Shown in pieces: positions 1 through 10,740 of a stretch of 64,000 nt of DNA. The DNA lies in NCBI GenBank assembly GCA_026874595.1, contig CM049322.1:24527400-24591399 (forward strand), written 5' to 3'. This DNA comes from Sipunculus nudus. Its lineage: Eukaryota > Annelida > Sipuncula > Golfingiida > Sipunculidae. The translations under genes were made by a program, and so were the position numbers. Under the pieces are notes generated by a model, which did not search any database, had not been told where the DNA came from, and saw only the letters and a list, made by a program, of their open reading frames with translations. Numbering within the stretch: the first letter of the stretch is position 1; each line of letters begins with the position of its first letter.

Positions 1-1410
1 ATAATTCCTTCCTCAAACACATTGAAAACGCGCTCTAGGCACCACAGGTCATTGTTACCTTTTATAGGTGATCTAAGCAGAAGCCTCTTTGGCACAGCAA
101 GCGTTAAAGATGTGGAGACCTTGCAAAGACACATAATGGCATTACAGGCTCAAACAAACAAACTAACACATGCCCTTCAGTCACAACATCATGGTGCCAC
201 ATCATACATGACAACAGTTAACAAACAGCTTAGTAACATTATGAAAATGGTAGAAACAAACCACAAAGAGATGAATAGATTATCTGACAGTTTTGTTCAA
301 GCAACTAAAATAAGTAATCTACAGTCAACATTACAGGCCACAGCCATCTCCTATCTTGAAACTTCAATTAATGTGAAACTCAACATACATCAGTTGTTTT
401 CTGGAATATATGAGTTACTGTCTAACAAACTGTCACCATCCCTTATACCACCATATGCTCTAAAGGAAATATTAAACAAGATCAATGCACATGTTCAAAT
501 ACATTTCCCAGGATTCTATATTGCAGAAACTCATCTGACATACTATTACACTACCAGGGATGTAATGTATGCAAGACATGAGAACTCTCTTTACATCACC
601 ATTGACATCCCAATCACATCTTCTTCAGATGTTCTTGATTTGTACCACGTGCTGACGTTCCCAGTTCCGCTTAACAGTTCAACAACTCACGTCTCACAAA
701 TATCAAATGTACCTCCATATATTGCTATTGGGAAATCCTCTAATATATATTTAGAACTGTCAAAATCACAGTTTCAAAATTGCAAAGGTCAGTTTCTTAA
801 ACACTGTGACATCTTAAGTGCACCCAAACCTCTATCAGAACCATCATGTGCTAGTGCTGTCTATTTTCAGTCAACAAGCAAAATTAAACAACAATTTGAT
901 TTCAATTACATACACCATGGTCTAAAATCACAAGTTTTAAATCTAAACAATGGTCAGTTTCTTTTTGCTAATGTCCAGAAAATCACAACAGCTTGTGTAA
1001 AAAACCATGTCTCATCTTCATCAGGTTGCAAATTATGTCTTCTAACTATTCCATGCAAGTGTACAATCATAGTAGATTCTTTCCAAATTTCACCCAAAAT
1101 TTCAAACTGTAACAAAACCTCTAATGCGGTCTTAAAATACTACCCAGTAAATCTAGCCCTGCTGCACAACTTCTTCCCATTACACAAGTTAAAACATATT
1201 TTGGCAGATACTTTATTAAGAGAACCACTGAACTTTTCAGTTCCACAATTTAAGATCTATGATCATAAATTTTCAAAGATCATTGCTAATCAAAAACAAA
1301 CAAAACTTGATCTAGCTCTCATGGCCCAAAATGCCATGCAAAACAATACTATATACCAAGAGCTCTCAGATCTAATATTTGCTGGAGAATGGATTCCTTC
1401 CTCAGATTGA
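1..1410 (+). CDS. Envelope-like fusion glycoprotein of an LTR retroelement (5' part outside window)
   Basis: The frame is open from base 1, so the start and most of any surface subunit lie to the left; the first possible start in the window is only a TTG at 22. A basic stretch ending in an R-x-x-R site at 37-48 (furin-type) is followed at once by a hydrophobic segment containing LFGTA (49-105). This is the cleavage-site/fusion-peptide layout of baculovirus F proteins and errantivirus Env. Next comes a heptad-rich region with many L/M/I (about 112-330), then a Cys- and N-glycosylation-site-containing ectodomain. A TGA at 1408-1410 ends the frame before any membrane anchor, so the product as written would not be anchored. 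The family role is membrane fusion at cell entry. The A-rich purine tract and LTR downstream support an endogenous retroelement, as inferred from layout and motif, not from a search. Confidence 0.72.
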   Translation: MIPSSNTLKTRSRHHRSLLPFIGDLSRSLFGTASVKDVETLQRHIMALQAQTNKLTHALQSQHHGATSYMTTVNKQLSNIMKMVETNHKEMNRLSDSFVQATKISNLQSTLQATAISYLETSINVKLNIHQLFSGIYELLSNKLSPSLIPPYALKEILNKINAHVQIHFPGFYIAETHLTYYYTTRDVMYARHENSLYITIDIPITSSSDVLDLYHVLTFPVPLNSSTTHVSQISNVPPYIAIGKSSNIYLELSKSQFQNCKGQFLKHCDILSAPKPLSEPSCASAVYFQSTSKIKQQFDFNYIHHGLKSQVLNLNNGQFLFANVQKITTACVKNHVSSSSGCKLCLLTIPCKCTIIVDSFQISPKISNCNKTSNAVLKYYPVNLALLHNFFPLHKLKHILADTLLREPLNFSVPQFKIYDHKFSKIIANQKQTKLDLALMAQNAMQNNTIYQELSDLIFAGEWIPSSD

Positions 1411-1776
1411 TTCTGGACATTAGCCTCTCCATACCTCGCATACATATCTACTATAACCTCTATTTTATCTTTATTTAGTCTACTCTTTTTGAGCTTCAAA
1501 TACAGAAGTATACAAACTACATTAACAGCAATGACTTTAGCTAGGAAAACAAATGCAATTCCAACCATTCATACTATTGACCTGGTATGGAAACCTGAGG
1601 TACAGCCAAGCACACCAAAACCATTCATCTATAATAATTCAAACTCTTGGTACGTTAATGCTACCTTTTTTCTCTCAAGTTCAATAATTGTAATCTTATT
1701 AAGTATACTAATATGGCTAGGCTACAGACTATGTCAAATCAAGACATTTGACCCAACTTTACATATCTATCTCTGA
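1411..1776 (+). pseudogene. Env continuation after in-frame TGA: two membrane segments
   Basis: The same reading frame continues without another stop from 1411 to 1776. It begins with a hydrophobic stretch of about 25 residues (1411-1485) followed by a basic F-K-Y-R stop-transfer motif, which fits the membrane anchor missing from the upstream part. A second strongly hydrophobic segment lies at about 1669-1725. The single TGA is therefore most simply a disabling mutation in an old copy; readthrough is possible, but I see no CTA-type leaky context after the stop. No ATG near the start supports independent translation. Confidence 0.6.
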
Positions 1777-2209
1777 TGGCAAGCTATGTGTTAAAATTCC
1801 ACTGTTGCAAGTGTCAATGTGTCCTCATATTTGGTTACTGGATAATTTACCAAAAGCAAGACAAATAACTGTAATATCTTCATGGCTAAAAACCTCGGCA
1901 CACATTGAATGGGAACAAAATTGGAAGGCATGTAATGTACTGACTGAACAAAGTGTTGTTGGACCTACGAAAGTGTCTATAAATTTCTTCCAAGCCCTCA
2001 GATTAAGACAAATACTCAGACACCCTCATATCACCTTCACTGAATTTCATCATGGAAATAATTGCATTCCATTACATCCAAGTCCACTGATACAGGCGCA
2101 AAATAATGTTACATCTGCTCCTCCAGTGAGCAGTATTAGCTTAGATAATTGTGATGATGCTGAATGTAATTTGAACAAGGATGAAGGTAATGACAAATTT
2201 ATGTGGTAA
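1748..2209 (+). CDS. Small overlapping ORF 3' of env, unknown product
   Basis: This frame is open for about 154 codons and overlaps the end of the previous one by 29 bases in a different register. It starts on TTG; the first ATG is well inside, at about 1819. The translation is balanced in composition, with several Trp and Cys and an acidic, Asn-rich C-terminus, and shows no membrane segment or recognised domain. It could be the original Env cytoplasmic tail separated by a frameshift, or a small accessory ORF of the element. It ends about 240 bases before the probable LTR. Confidence 0.4.
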   Translation: MTQLYISISDGKLCVKIPLLQVSMCPHIWLLDNLPKARQITVISSWLKTSAHIEWEQNWKACNVLTEQSVVGPTKVSINFFQALRLRQILRHPHITFTEFHHGNNCIPLHPSPLIQAQNNVTSAPPVSSISLDNCDDAECNLNKDEGNDKFMW

Positions 2210-2450
2210 AATAACTCTGTTAAGATATTTAGATAGCTAGAACATGAAGTATATGCACACGATTTCTCGATCAGTTCTTAGTTGTAAATATATTATTAGT
2301 ATATATGTAGAAATTATATCAGTGCTGTAATATAATGACTTGTAAATCTGTATGTATTATTGTGAAATTATTCATCCATGTGTTGTATATTTGTACATAT
2401 ATATATATATATATATAAAAGAAAAAGAAAAAAAAGATAAATAAAAACAT
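2210..2450 (+). other. Spacer with (AT)n and candidate polypurine tract
   Basis: AT-rich non-coding stretch between the last element ORF and the LTR. An (AT)n run at about 2396-2416 leads into an A/G-only tract (2417-2436, broken only later by T) that ends just before the TGTAAGC of the proposed LTR. The position fits a plus-strand primer (polypurine tract), although it is more A-rich than usual. Confidence 0.4.
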
Positions 2451-3245
2451 TGTAAGCTAGCTTTTATGTAAGTTGAAGGTAGAAAGATTAGTTAAACATA
2501 CTCATCAATCACAGAATTAGAAGGTTTTTATGATTCTATTCTGTTTAGTTGACAGATATCTCATAATAAATTTTTCATGTATTTATAATTGACTCGGAGA
2601 GTCAATCTTACACAGCATGACCAACTATCACCAGGATATAGTTCCAGTATATATTTGACTTATGTTATGCAGCTAAGATTTGTTGCATAATTAAGGTTTT
2701 GTATGATATTGTATTTTATTGCATAGACTTAATTGAAGCATATGACTAATTATATGATGAACATACATGTTCATGTGTATATTCTATAATAATTGTATTC
2801 ACACCTTAAAATATGAAAGTATGAATATGAATGTAACCTACAACAATCAGCTATTCAATAATTCAATGTGTAAACATGTATAGTCATGCATCTGGTCACG
2901 CCTGGACTCTTACTAGGACAAACTGTCATTTCAGGTCTAAGTTATGTTTAGCAAAGTGTCAGACTTGTGGCTGATTAGAATTAGGAATTCAATACAAAGG
3001 TTACCTAATTACTGGGTTCACACTGAAAGTTAATCTTGTAAGAATCTGTAAGGCCCCAGCTAACCTCACACCTAACAACAGGTGCCACTAAAATTATTGC
3101 AGTTGAAGGTAATTAACGTCCAGGGTGTATTAGTGTGTATTAGTGTGGTGTTCAAACCCTGATTGTGGCAGGGTTACTAATTATGATTGTGTAATAATCA
3201 GTCAGGCATGAGATAGGAATTGCACCTTGACTGACAAAGGAAATG

Positions 3246-3253
3246 TATATATA
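3246..3253 (+). promoter_or_regulatory. TATA box of LTR
   Basis: TATATATA followed about 20 bases later by an initiator-like TCATTCAG, inside the proposed LTR. Confidence 0.4.
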
Positions 3254-3305
3254 TGTTGGAACATTTTCATTCAGGCAGTGATAGCCTGGGCTGTACAACT
3301 ACGAG

Positions 3306-3311
3306 AATAAA
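3306..3311 (+). terminator. LTR poly(A) signal AATAAA
   Basis: AATAAA lies about 35 bases after the initiator-like site and about 50 bases before the proposed LTR end, the usual retroelement arrangement. Confidence 0.4.
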
Positions 3312-4123
3312 GATATTATATATACTTCACTGACTTGTGGATTCTGCCAGCTACAACAACACAACATCATAACCACTCGGCGATATATCAAAAATGAAGA
3401 TTCTAGGTCCAGTCTTTACGATTTGTGCCTTGTTAACAGATGTTCACATTTTTAAAGGTCTCAAAAATAGAGAAAACAGTTCGTGAACAAGGGACCCATG
3501 GGTCACGGCGCTCAGCTGATTTTGATTGGACTATAATTGTTTCTCCATTGTGATACTATATCGAATCAATAAAGCTTATGAATATCATGGACATGTTGGG
3601 CTATTATAAAAGAATGTAATGTAATATGTGCGTAAATGATTTATGAAATAACCTGACTGATGGATTAATAGAGTAAAATATAGTGGTTTATTTTTTATTT
3701 ATTTAGGAAGGGTTAAAAATTGTAATATATTTAAGCAAATATGAATGCAATGACAGCATTAATAAGCAGTAGTAGAATGATGATACGGCTATTTGTTGAA
3801 GGATCTATAGTTTATGGAAATCTGCAAGATTTAAATTTTACAGATATGATGTTATGATTTACTATGTTGATGAGGGAATTCATGAATTTGTGACTATATG
3901 ACACTATATCTCTTCAGTCTTGACAATGTACATTATTTTAATGCTCACTATGTCTACATATTACACAATATTGACATAATTTCTGGCATGTACATAGGTA
4001 CCTATGGACGAATAGTTATACAAAATATAATAGTATGAATATATCTGATTCATCTTGTTCTTGAATGAGGCTAACATTGGGATGGGGTTCAGAGAAGGGA
4101 ACAGTGAGGGCAGCAAGGAGGTG

Positions 4124-4128
<5 letters not shown>

Positions 4129-4167
<39 letters not shown>

Positions 4168-4178
4168 CAGAGAGAGGG
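4129..4178. repeat. (GA)n microsatellite
   Basis: Run of GA dinucleotides with a few GACA interruptions. Confidence 0.9.
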
Positions 4179-4889
4179 GATGGAGCATTCAAAAGTACTT
4201 AAACACCTGGAAGGTTAAAATCTAAAGTATTATGAAAAGTAGATAAAGTCTGATCAGAAAAGGTAATCTTGGCCATGGTTGGTTGATATGATTGAAAAAG
4301 TTTTTGCAAATAATATTTTGAGATCCAACCATGCGTTTCCATTGGTTACCTTTTTGATAAGCTGTTGACAGTTCAACAGTTTACAGATTTGTTTAATTAG
4401 ATCCAATTATTTTAATAAACCTATTTTTCTATTTTATAATATGTATACAGTAGCCATAAAGTCCCCACTTAACAGGTGGAAGGATTGATGGGGGGAGGGG
4501 GTTATGATGGGAGTTACAACACCTAAGTCTTTCTGTATATATTATCTTTAATTATTAAATTTTATGAAATAGCAATAGAACTATAGTTCACAGTGCCAAA
4601 GAGCAAGGACTCTATGGGGTGGGGAAGGGGACGGTGGGAGTTACAGCACTCTTGCATTTTCATACAGGGTATTAAATTTAATTCAAGTGCTTACAGGGAA
4701 AAATGTTTATTCATAATTATTAAATATTTGCACAGGCAGAAAGATGGAATAACAAAGCAAATCATTTTAATTCCCATTCTACTGAGCCAGGAAAAATTAA
4801 CAATATTTGCCTTAAGTCCTTTTTTTCAATAAATCATTTTATCCAAGTTTTAAGGTAACTGCACATTTACAGTATAAATTATATATATA

Positions 4890-5078
4890 CAGTGAAACCT
4901 CGTTGTGTCGAAGTCGAAGGGACCCAGAGAAAACTGGATTTTGACACATCCGAGGTTCGACACAAGCGGATTTTATTTGGTAATAATTTAACTAGAGTTG
5001 TCCGGAATATCGAGTTTGAAACTTCGACATAAGCGAGGTATTCGTCTTAAGCGAGTTCGACACAACGAGATTTCACTG
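4890..5078. mobile_element. 189-bp MITE with TIR CAGTGAAACCTCG (Tigger/pogo-like)
   Basis: The left end CAGTGAAACCTCGTTGTGTC and the reverse complement of the right end (CAGTGAAATCTCGTTGTGTC) differ at one of the first 20 positions. The element is flanked by TA, the target duplication of Tc1/mariner and pogo elements, and the CAGTG..ACCTCG terminus resembles Tigger/pogo TIRs. The interior contains further inverted copies of the CGACATAAGCGAG type and no ORF, so it is non-autonomous. The equivalent place in the second repeat copy (about 6800-6830) lacks it. Confidence 0.75.
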
Positions 5079-5197
5079 TATATATATGAATATTTCAGTT
5101 GATTCACATTTCTAAATTGCTTCAACATTCATAGCTAATTAATCTGGCTTATAGTACCTGTCAACAGAATGGGGTGCAGGGAGGATGGGAGGCTTAG

Positions 5198-5200
<3 letters not shown>

Positions 5201-5237
<37 letters not shown>

Positions 5238-5259
5238 AAGAGAGAGTGAGCTAGACTGT

Positions 5260-5296
<37 letters not shown>
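5201..5296. repeat. (GA)n microsatellite pair
   Basis: Two GA runs separated by a short GAGCTAGACTGTCATG spacer. The same arrangement, more interrupted, is at 6944-7077. Confidence 0.9.
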
Positions 5297-5297
<1 letters not shown>

Positions 5298-5675
5298 CTC
5301 ACTGGTAATTCTGGCTCTCTGACCCAGACAATCACAGAGGCAGAGGTCAGAAGTTGAACCGGCTATGTAATACTGCAGAGCACACATTTCACTGACTAGA
5401 TCAAGACATGGTGCTTGAAAACTTGTATCTACAGTTTTTGATCAATTGTTTTCAAAATTCAGATTTTAACAGATGAAATGATTATGTTTACATGCTGTGA
5501 AAATTAAATCCATAGCTCTGTCACAAGTAATAGGAAATAAATGTCCACTGTAAGTCATGTTAATTATCATGCATGCTTTTTACAAAAGAGTTAACAGTTA
5601 TTCAATAATAACAGGTTGCCCATAACCAAAAGTTCCACTAGCACAAGTGATATGAGAGTTAAACTATTCATTAAC

Positions 5676-6940
5676 AAGGGTCACGGCGCTCAGCTGATCA
5701 TGATTGGACTATAAATGTATCACCATTGTGATACTATATTGAATAGATAAAGCTTAGAATATCATGGTCATGTTGGGCTTTTATAAAGGAATATAATGTA
5801 ATATGTGAGTAAATGATATATATAATAATTATTTGAGCAAATATGAATGCAATGACAGTATACTAAGCAGTGGTATAATGATGATAAGGCTATTTGTTGA
5901 AGGATCTATAGTGTATGGAAAAATGCAAGATTTCAATTTGACAGATACAAGGTTATGATTAACTATGCTGATGAGGGGATTTATGAATTTGTGACTGTAT
6001 GACATGATATCTTGACAAGATCGGTCTTGACAAGGTACATTATTCTGATGCCCCTCACGTCTACATATTACACAATATTTACATAATTTCTGGCATGTAC
6101 ATAGGTATCTATGGACAAATGGTCAACACTACTGAACCACCTGGAAGGTTAAGATCTTAAAAATATGATGAAATGTAGATAAAGTTTGAGAGGAAGAGGT
6201 AATCTGGGCCATGTTGGTTTATATGATTGAAGAAAATGTTGCAAATAATATTTGAGATCTGACCATGCCTTTCCATTGGTTATCTTTTTGATAAGCTGTT
6301 GACAGTTCAACAGTTTACACAAATGTCTGATGATATCCAATTTATTTGGTAAACCTTTTTTATCAATTTTATGATATGTATACAGTTGCCATGACGTCCC
6401 CACTCCACAGGTGCAATGACTTGATGGGGGGGGGGGGGGTGTTGTGTTATGATCAGAGTTACAACGCCTCTGTCTTTAATTATTAAATTTTGTGCTAAAG
6501 CCATAGAACTATTGTTCACAGTGCCAAGGAGCAAAGCCTCAGTGGGATGACTCGGAAGAAGGGGATGGTGAGAGTTACAACACCCTTGCATATACATACA
6601 GGATATGAAATTTTATTCAACAGTGCTTATAAAAAAAGTTTATTCATGAACATTAAATATTTAAAACAGGCAGAAAGATGGAGACACAAAGCAAATCATT
6701 TTTTCCCCATTCTACTGAGCCAAGAAAAAATTAACAATATTTGCATTTATTCCTTTTTTTCATTACATAATTTTAATCCAAGTTTCCGAATGATACTATA
6801 AATTTACAGTATAACATACATGTGATTGTGAATATTTTAGTTGATTCACATTTCTAAATTGCATCAACATTTATAGCTAATGTATCTAGTTTATAGTACC
6901 TGTCAACAGAATGGGATGGGGGGAGGAAAGGAGGCAATTA

Positions 6941-6984
<44 letters not shown>

Positions 6985-7318
6985 AAGATGGAGAAAGAAA
7001 GAGAAAAAGCAGGAGAGAGAGAGAGAGAGAATAGGAGAGAGCCAGACTGCCAGAGAGAGAGAGAAAGAGAGAGAGGCTCTCTGGTAATTACTGCCTGACC
7101 CAGCCTGACCCAGACACTCACAGTGGCAGTAGGTCAGACCTGAAGGTGTTATGTAACTGCCCAGTACACTGCATTAATACTGATCTGAAGTAAACAATGA
7201 AGACATGGTACCTGAAAACTTGAATGAAATCTACAGTTTTTGATCAATTGGTTTCAGATTTCAGATTTGAACAGATGAAATGTTAATGTGTACATGCTGT
7301 GAAAATTAAATCCACAGC
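5676..7318. repeat. Dispersed repeat, copy 2 of the local duplication
   Basis: Aligns by eye with 3484-5520: the same start (AAGGGTCACGGCGCTCAGCTGA), the same TTGATAAGCTGTTGACAGTT block (about 6288) and the same GA microsatellite and closing block. It lacks the 189-bp MITE of copy 1 and has a 13-G run at about 6426. Confidence 0.6.
6944..7077. repeat. (GA)n microsatellite, interrupted
   Basis: GA runs with GAAA and GCCAGACTGCC interruptions; the copy-2 counterpart of 5201-5296. Confidence 0.85.
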
Positions 7319-7370
7319 ACTAACAGGAAAAATTTGAATATTTATATTTTTTAAATGGTATCAGGAAAAA

Positions 7371-8085
7371 AGAAAAGTATTCTCAGCTATAAAACTAATA
7401 CATGTGTTAAAATTAATCCAAGGATCAAAACACCCAATATATTATACCAGGAGCAAACTGGAGTTGGGAATGTTTTATTTTATGAACTGAAATAAAGGAC
7501 CAGCAATATAAATTTTGATTATTTAGCCAGTATCATGTAACAACTGATACAACCATGAGTTATAAGTCAAACAAATTAAAATCTTTAATGAGCACTTTGC
7601 TGAGTAATATTTTAAATTTTTGACATATTTATTTATTATTTTAATTTTGTAATAAATATAAACCAACAAGTTAAACACCTAGAAAAGACCTGGAAATTTA
7701 GATTAATTTAATATAATCAACTGCATCCTTGTCTATCATTATCTTGCTTCATATAATCCCTTATAGTAAACAACAATTTATTTTAATTATTCATTTTTTC
7801 ATTTTTATGGTTGAAATGAAAAATACCCAATGGTGACTGCATGGTGTCATTTGAAATACAATTTTGGCCATCCATGGAAGATCCATAAATGATCAGTAAT
7901 TGCAAAGTAATCCCCTGTAACTCATTAACTATAAATTCCTTTTCCATTTATTTTTTTTAAGTTCTTATCATAAACCAAGAGTTTAAAAAAAAAGTTTATT
8001 GTCATGTTTATGGCCTAAACAATTACTAGAGAAGGGGGTTGGACAGTTAGATCCAGCTGAAGCCACCCAAGAGCTGGCTGGCTGC
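7371..8085. repeat. Dispersed repeat shared with 26697-27390
   Basis: AT-rich non-coding sequence, homologous throughout to 26697-27390. Shared landmarks are GGAGCAAACTGGAG, ACTGAAATAAAGGA, TCTTTAATGAG and a closing GCCAAGAGCTGG block. No ORF of interest. Confidence 0.6.
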
Positions 8086-9110
8086 AGAGTGCCTCAATAG
8101 ATCTACTCCAGAACTGTCCACTAATGAGGGCCATCTGGCAGGTTAAGCCTGCTGGTGGTACAAACAGTGCTTGCTCCAGCACTCCCTGGTCATATTATAT
8201 AGCATTTACCCTGTTGATGAAAGTCAGCTACTTTCTGTGTAATCGCCTCTTTTTACACTATTTTTTCAACAGAATGAGTGAAGGAATTCCTGGATTATCT
8301 GTAAGCAGATGGATTGCCTCTGTTTGTTGGGAAAACTGCCTGTTATTTAAAAAGGCCTATGACTTGTGTTTTAATGGCTAGTGTACCTTAAGCTACAAAC
8401 ACTTGTCTCGACCATGTTGAAATCTCTTTAAAATTACAATTTATATTTTAAATCTGCCAATCAGGTTGATTTAAACCAGATATATCTTCAACCTCAAGGT
8501 GAGGTATTAAACCTCAGGGTGAGTCGAGGAACCAAAACATTAGGAACCACCCCATCAGAAACTGAGTTATATTCGAATATTATACATATGAAATATATAA
8601 TACATTTGATTTGTCTGTGTTGTGTCCATTTGGTGCCATCATATGACCCTAAGTAATCACTGGTGTATAATCTTTATTAATATTTTGGTCAATGTCAGTC
8701 AGTAGGAAATGGAACTTAGCTGTTTCATAAATGTTGAAATCTTTAGTAAATGTTAAATTTATTTTTTCACTATGACTTGATCAAAATATTTATATAACTT
8801 CATTATGGTGATAAGCACATGTATACAGTCTGATCTATTTCTCCTGTGATATCAGTTTGGGCTTTTATTAAATATCAAGGCTTCTATGTGTAGCTTCAGT
8901 AGCTGCCTATGTTATCCATCTGGCAGCATTTAATTCTAATTACCCATGGTCATTTACAGATTAATCTAAGTGATAGGGACCCTAGATTATACACACAGCC
9001 CTATGTCCAGCCTACTGCTATGGGTCACAGCCTCTGGTCACTAGAGACTGTTTGTACCACCTGCAGGCCTGTGGTCAGCTTGCAGGGAGTTCTGGATAAG
9101 GTCTATTCAG
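8086..9110. other. No recognised feature
   Basis: The sequence separates two parts of a dispersed repeat that are nearly contiguous in the 26.7-28.1 kb copy, so it may itself be an insertion. I see short open frames (for example 8124-8381) but no domain, splice-bounded exon or repeat structure. Confidence 0.3.
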
Positions 9111-9925
9111 ACATGCATAATTGGCCTGAAAGGTCAATGTGGGGACATAAAACTTAAAAGAGGGGCTTCAGTACAGCCTAGGTGTGATATGGTCTCATAA
9201 AAACTTTCATAAAAGCTAGTTTTTGACCAATTCCTTTTATAACTTCAGAATTTAGAAGCTAAAATCCTTACGTGTGCAAGATATGAAAATTTTATCAAAA
9301 GTGCTTACAGGGAAAAAACATGCCATGGCCAAAGTTGGACAAAATTTAAGGTACTGATTTTATATTTATGCGAATAACTTATAAAATTTAAAAAATTTAG
9401 ATCTAATTTTTGGTATACAATTGAATTTTGATTAAATGGAGTTATATCCCTGTAAAGAAGTCTCTAGCTTCAGCCATTCTTATGTAAAGTGAGTAAATAT
9501 ATTTCTTGAATTTTTATGAGGTGCATTATGTTCGGGCCCATAACTTCCACAAATTACGCAATACTGACCTAATTTTTGGTATGTACATAGAAATTGAATG
9601 GAAGTATATATGCATATTCACTATGATCAAAATCAGATCAGTGGTTTTGATATTAGGCAGTCTTATAATGTAACAATGGGTTTTTTTTATGGAAAATGGA
9701 GGTTTTTCCTTAATATCTAGAAGGAATGAAGTCCTAATGACCCAATTTTCGGTATGGTAGGAGATTTTGGGGACATCTGACTGTATGCTGAATTTCGGAT
9801 TCGTAGGTCCAACGGTTTCAAAACGTGCCAGTTTAACCGACGGACGGACGGACAGACGGACAGCCCACGGACAAAGGACCACGACTATAGCTCAGATGAC
9901 TTAAAGTGAGCTGAGCTAAAAATCG
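9111..9925 (+). mobile_element. Dispersed repeat ending in GACGGACGGAC and a terminal hairpin
   Basis: Homologous to 27395-28127 and, in reverse, to 43030-44350. Near the right end it has the motif AATTTCGGATTCGTAGGTCC, an ACGG/ACAG run (about 9838-9870), then ATAGCTCAGATGACTT...AGCTGAGCTAAAA, which can fold into a stem. No protein-coding capacity, so it is non-autonomous. The build (tail of GGAC repeats plus subterminal hairpin) resembles Helitron-associated or pearl-like elements of molluscs; the class assignment is inference. Confidence 0.5.
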
Positions 9926-9929
9926 AAAA

Positions 9930-10240
9930 ATACAGGTGGTGCCACTAGTCTGCAGTAACTGATGAAACATCTCATGATCAATATGTATGCCAAAAATCAT
10001 GACCATCAGTGATGTAGTTAATGAGATATTGAAGTTTTTGTAAGAAATTTTTCACTATTCTGGGGGTACTTTGGGGCCCCATAGCTCAAAGGGTATGGGT
10101 AACAGAGACCTAATTTCTGGTTTCCATGGAGATTTTCATGGACCTCTCAGAATGCCTGGTTAACGGACAGACAGACGGACAGACAGACGGACAAAGAGTG
10201 ATCGCTATAGCTCAGCATGACTGAAAGTCAGCTGAGCTAA
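9930..10240 (+). mobile_element. Second short element with the same GACGGAC/hairpin end
   Basis: Contains GTGGTGCCACTAGTC near its start, an ACAGACGGAC run (10156-10192), and ends TAGCTCAGCATGACTGAAAG plus GTCAGCTGAGCTAAAA, a near-perfect stem with a short loop. It abuts the preceding element end. Confidence 0.5.
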
Positions 10241-10245
10241 AAAGG

Positions 10246-10740
10246 ATTTGCTGTTGATAGGTGGAGCTCGCTTATAACAATAAGCATTTTAAAAGTGCAG
10301 ACATGGATGAAGATATGGCTGCAGAATGCAGGCGTTTAATCAAGAGTTCAGGTTTCCAAGTTTGAATCAAGAGCTGTTTGGCTTTAATGCAAGCGCTTTC
10401 TGTGTACAGCAGTCGAATATAATGTATACCTTGTTGACAGCGAACTACCTGGCACAACAGGGGCCGGACAGAAGCACGATTGACAGAGCTAGTACAGCTC
10501 AGGCTGGCAAAGTCCGAAATTATATCAAATGACGTACCAATAAATGAAATAAAAGTTAAAATATTTACGTAATTCTTATAATTATTGACTCTTTAAGTCC
10601 CGAATCTCAACAAGGTTTATTTATAAATGTATTATACTTTCTACATGCACTTTACGGCATTCTTTGTCACAAAAAAAAGTGGCAAAGAAAGTTATCTCAA
10701 CAGCACCACTGATACAGGCATAAGAAGGAAGATATTTATT
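10246..10740. other. No recognised feature
   Basis: A moderately unique stretch. Short frames on both strands (10272-10532) share no recognisable domain. Confidence 0.3.

Larger units (their letters stand above)
2451..3361 (+). mobile_element. Probable 3' LTR of the env-bearing retroelement
   Basis: It starts TGTAAGCTAGC at 2451 after an A-rich purine tract and ends near 3358-3361 in CCAGCTACAACA. The two ends form an imperfect inverted repeat (TGT-AGCT-GC type). In the last 120 bases there is a TATA stretch (3246-3253), a downstream initiator-like TCATTCAG (about 3269-3276) and an AATAAA (3306-3311), in the order expected for U3-R-U5. The 5' LTR is not in the window, so the exact borders and target duplication cannot be verified; the right edge may shift by a few bases because of the CAACAACACAAC context. 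Confidence 0.5.
3484..5520. repeat. Dispersed repeat, copy 1 of a local duplication
   Basis: It begins with a terminal palindrome motif (AAGGGACCCATGGGTCAC, then GCGCTCAGCTGA). It runs through AT-rich non-coding sequence, two GA-microsatellite blocks and a G-rich block, and ends near ATGCTGTGAAAATTAAATCC. The whole order recurs at 5676-7318 with scattered substitutions and indels. No coding potential beyond short chance frames. Its orientation by the terminal motif is minus. Confidence 0.6.

Noticed and set aside
6903-7121. Ser/Leu- or Arg/Glu-repeat frames in GA microsatellites
   Set aside because: Dinucleotide repeats translate this way in any frame.
8124-8381. 85-codon frame with hydrophobic middle
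   Set aside because: No splice-bounded context, no homologous copy or domain; not supported as a gene.
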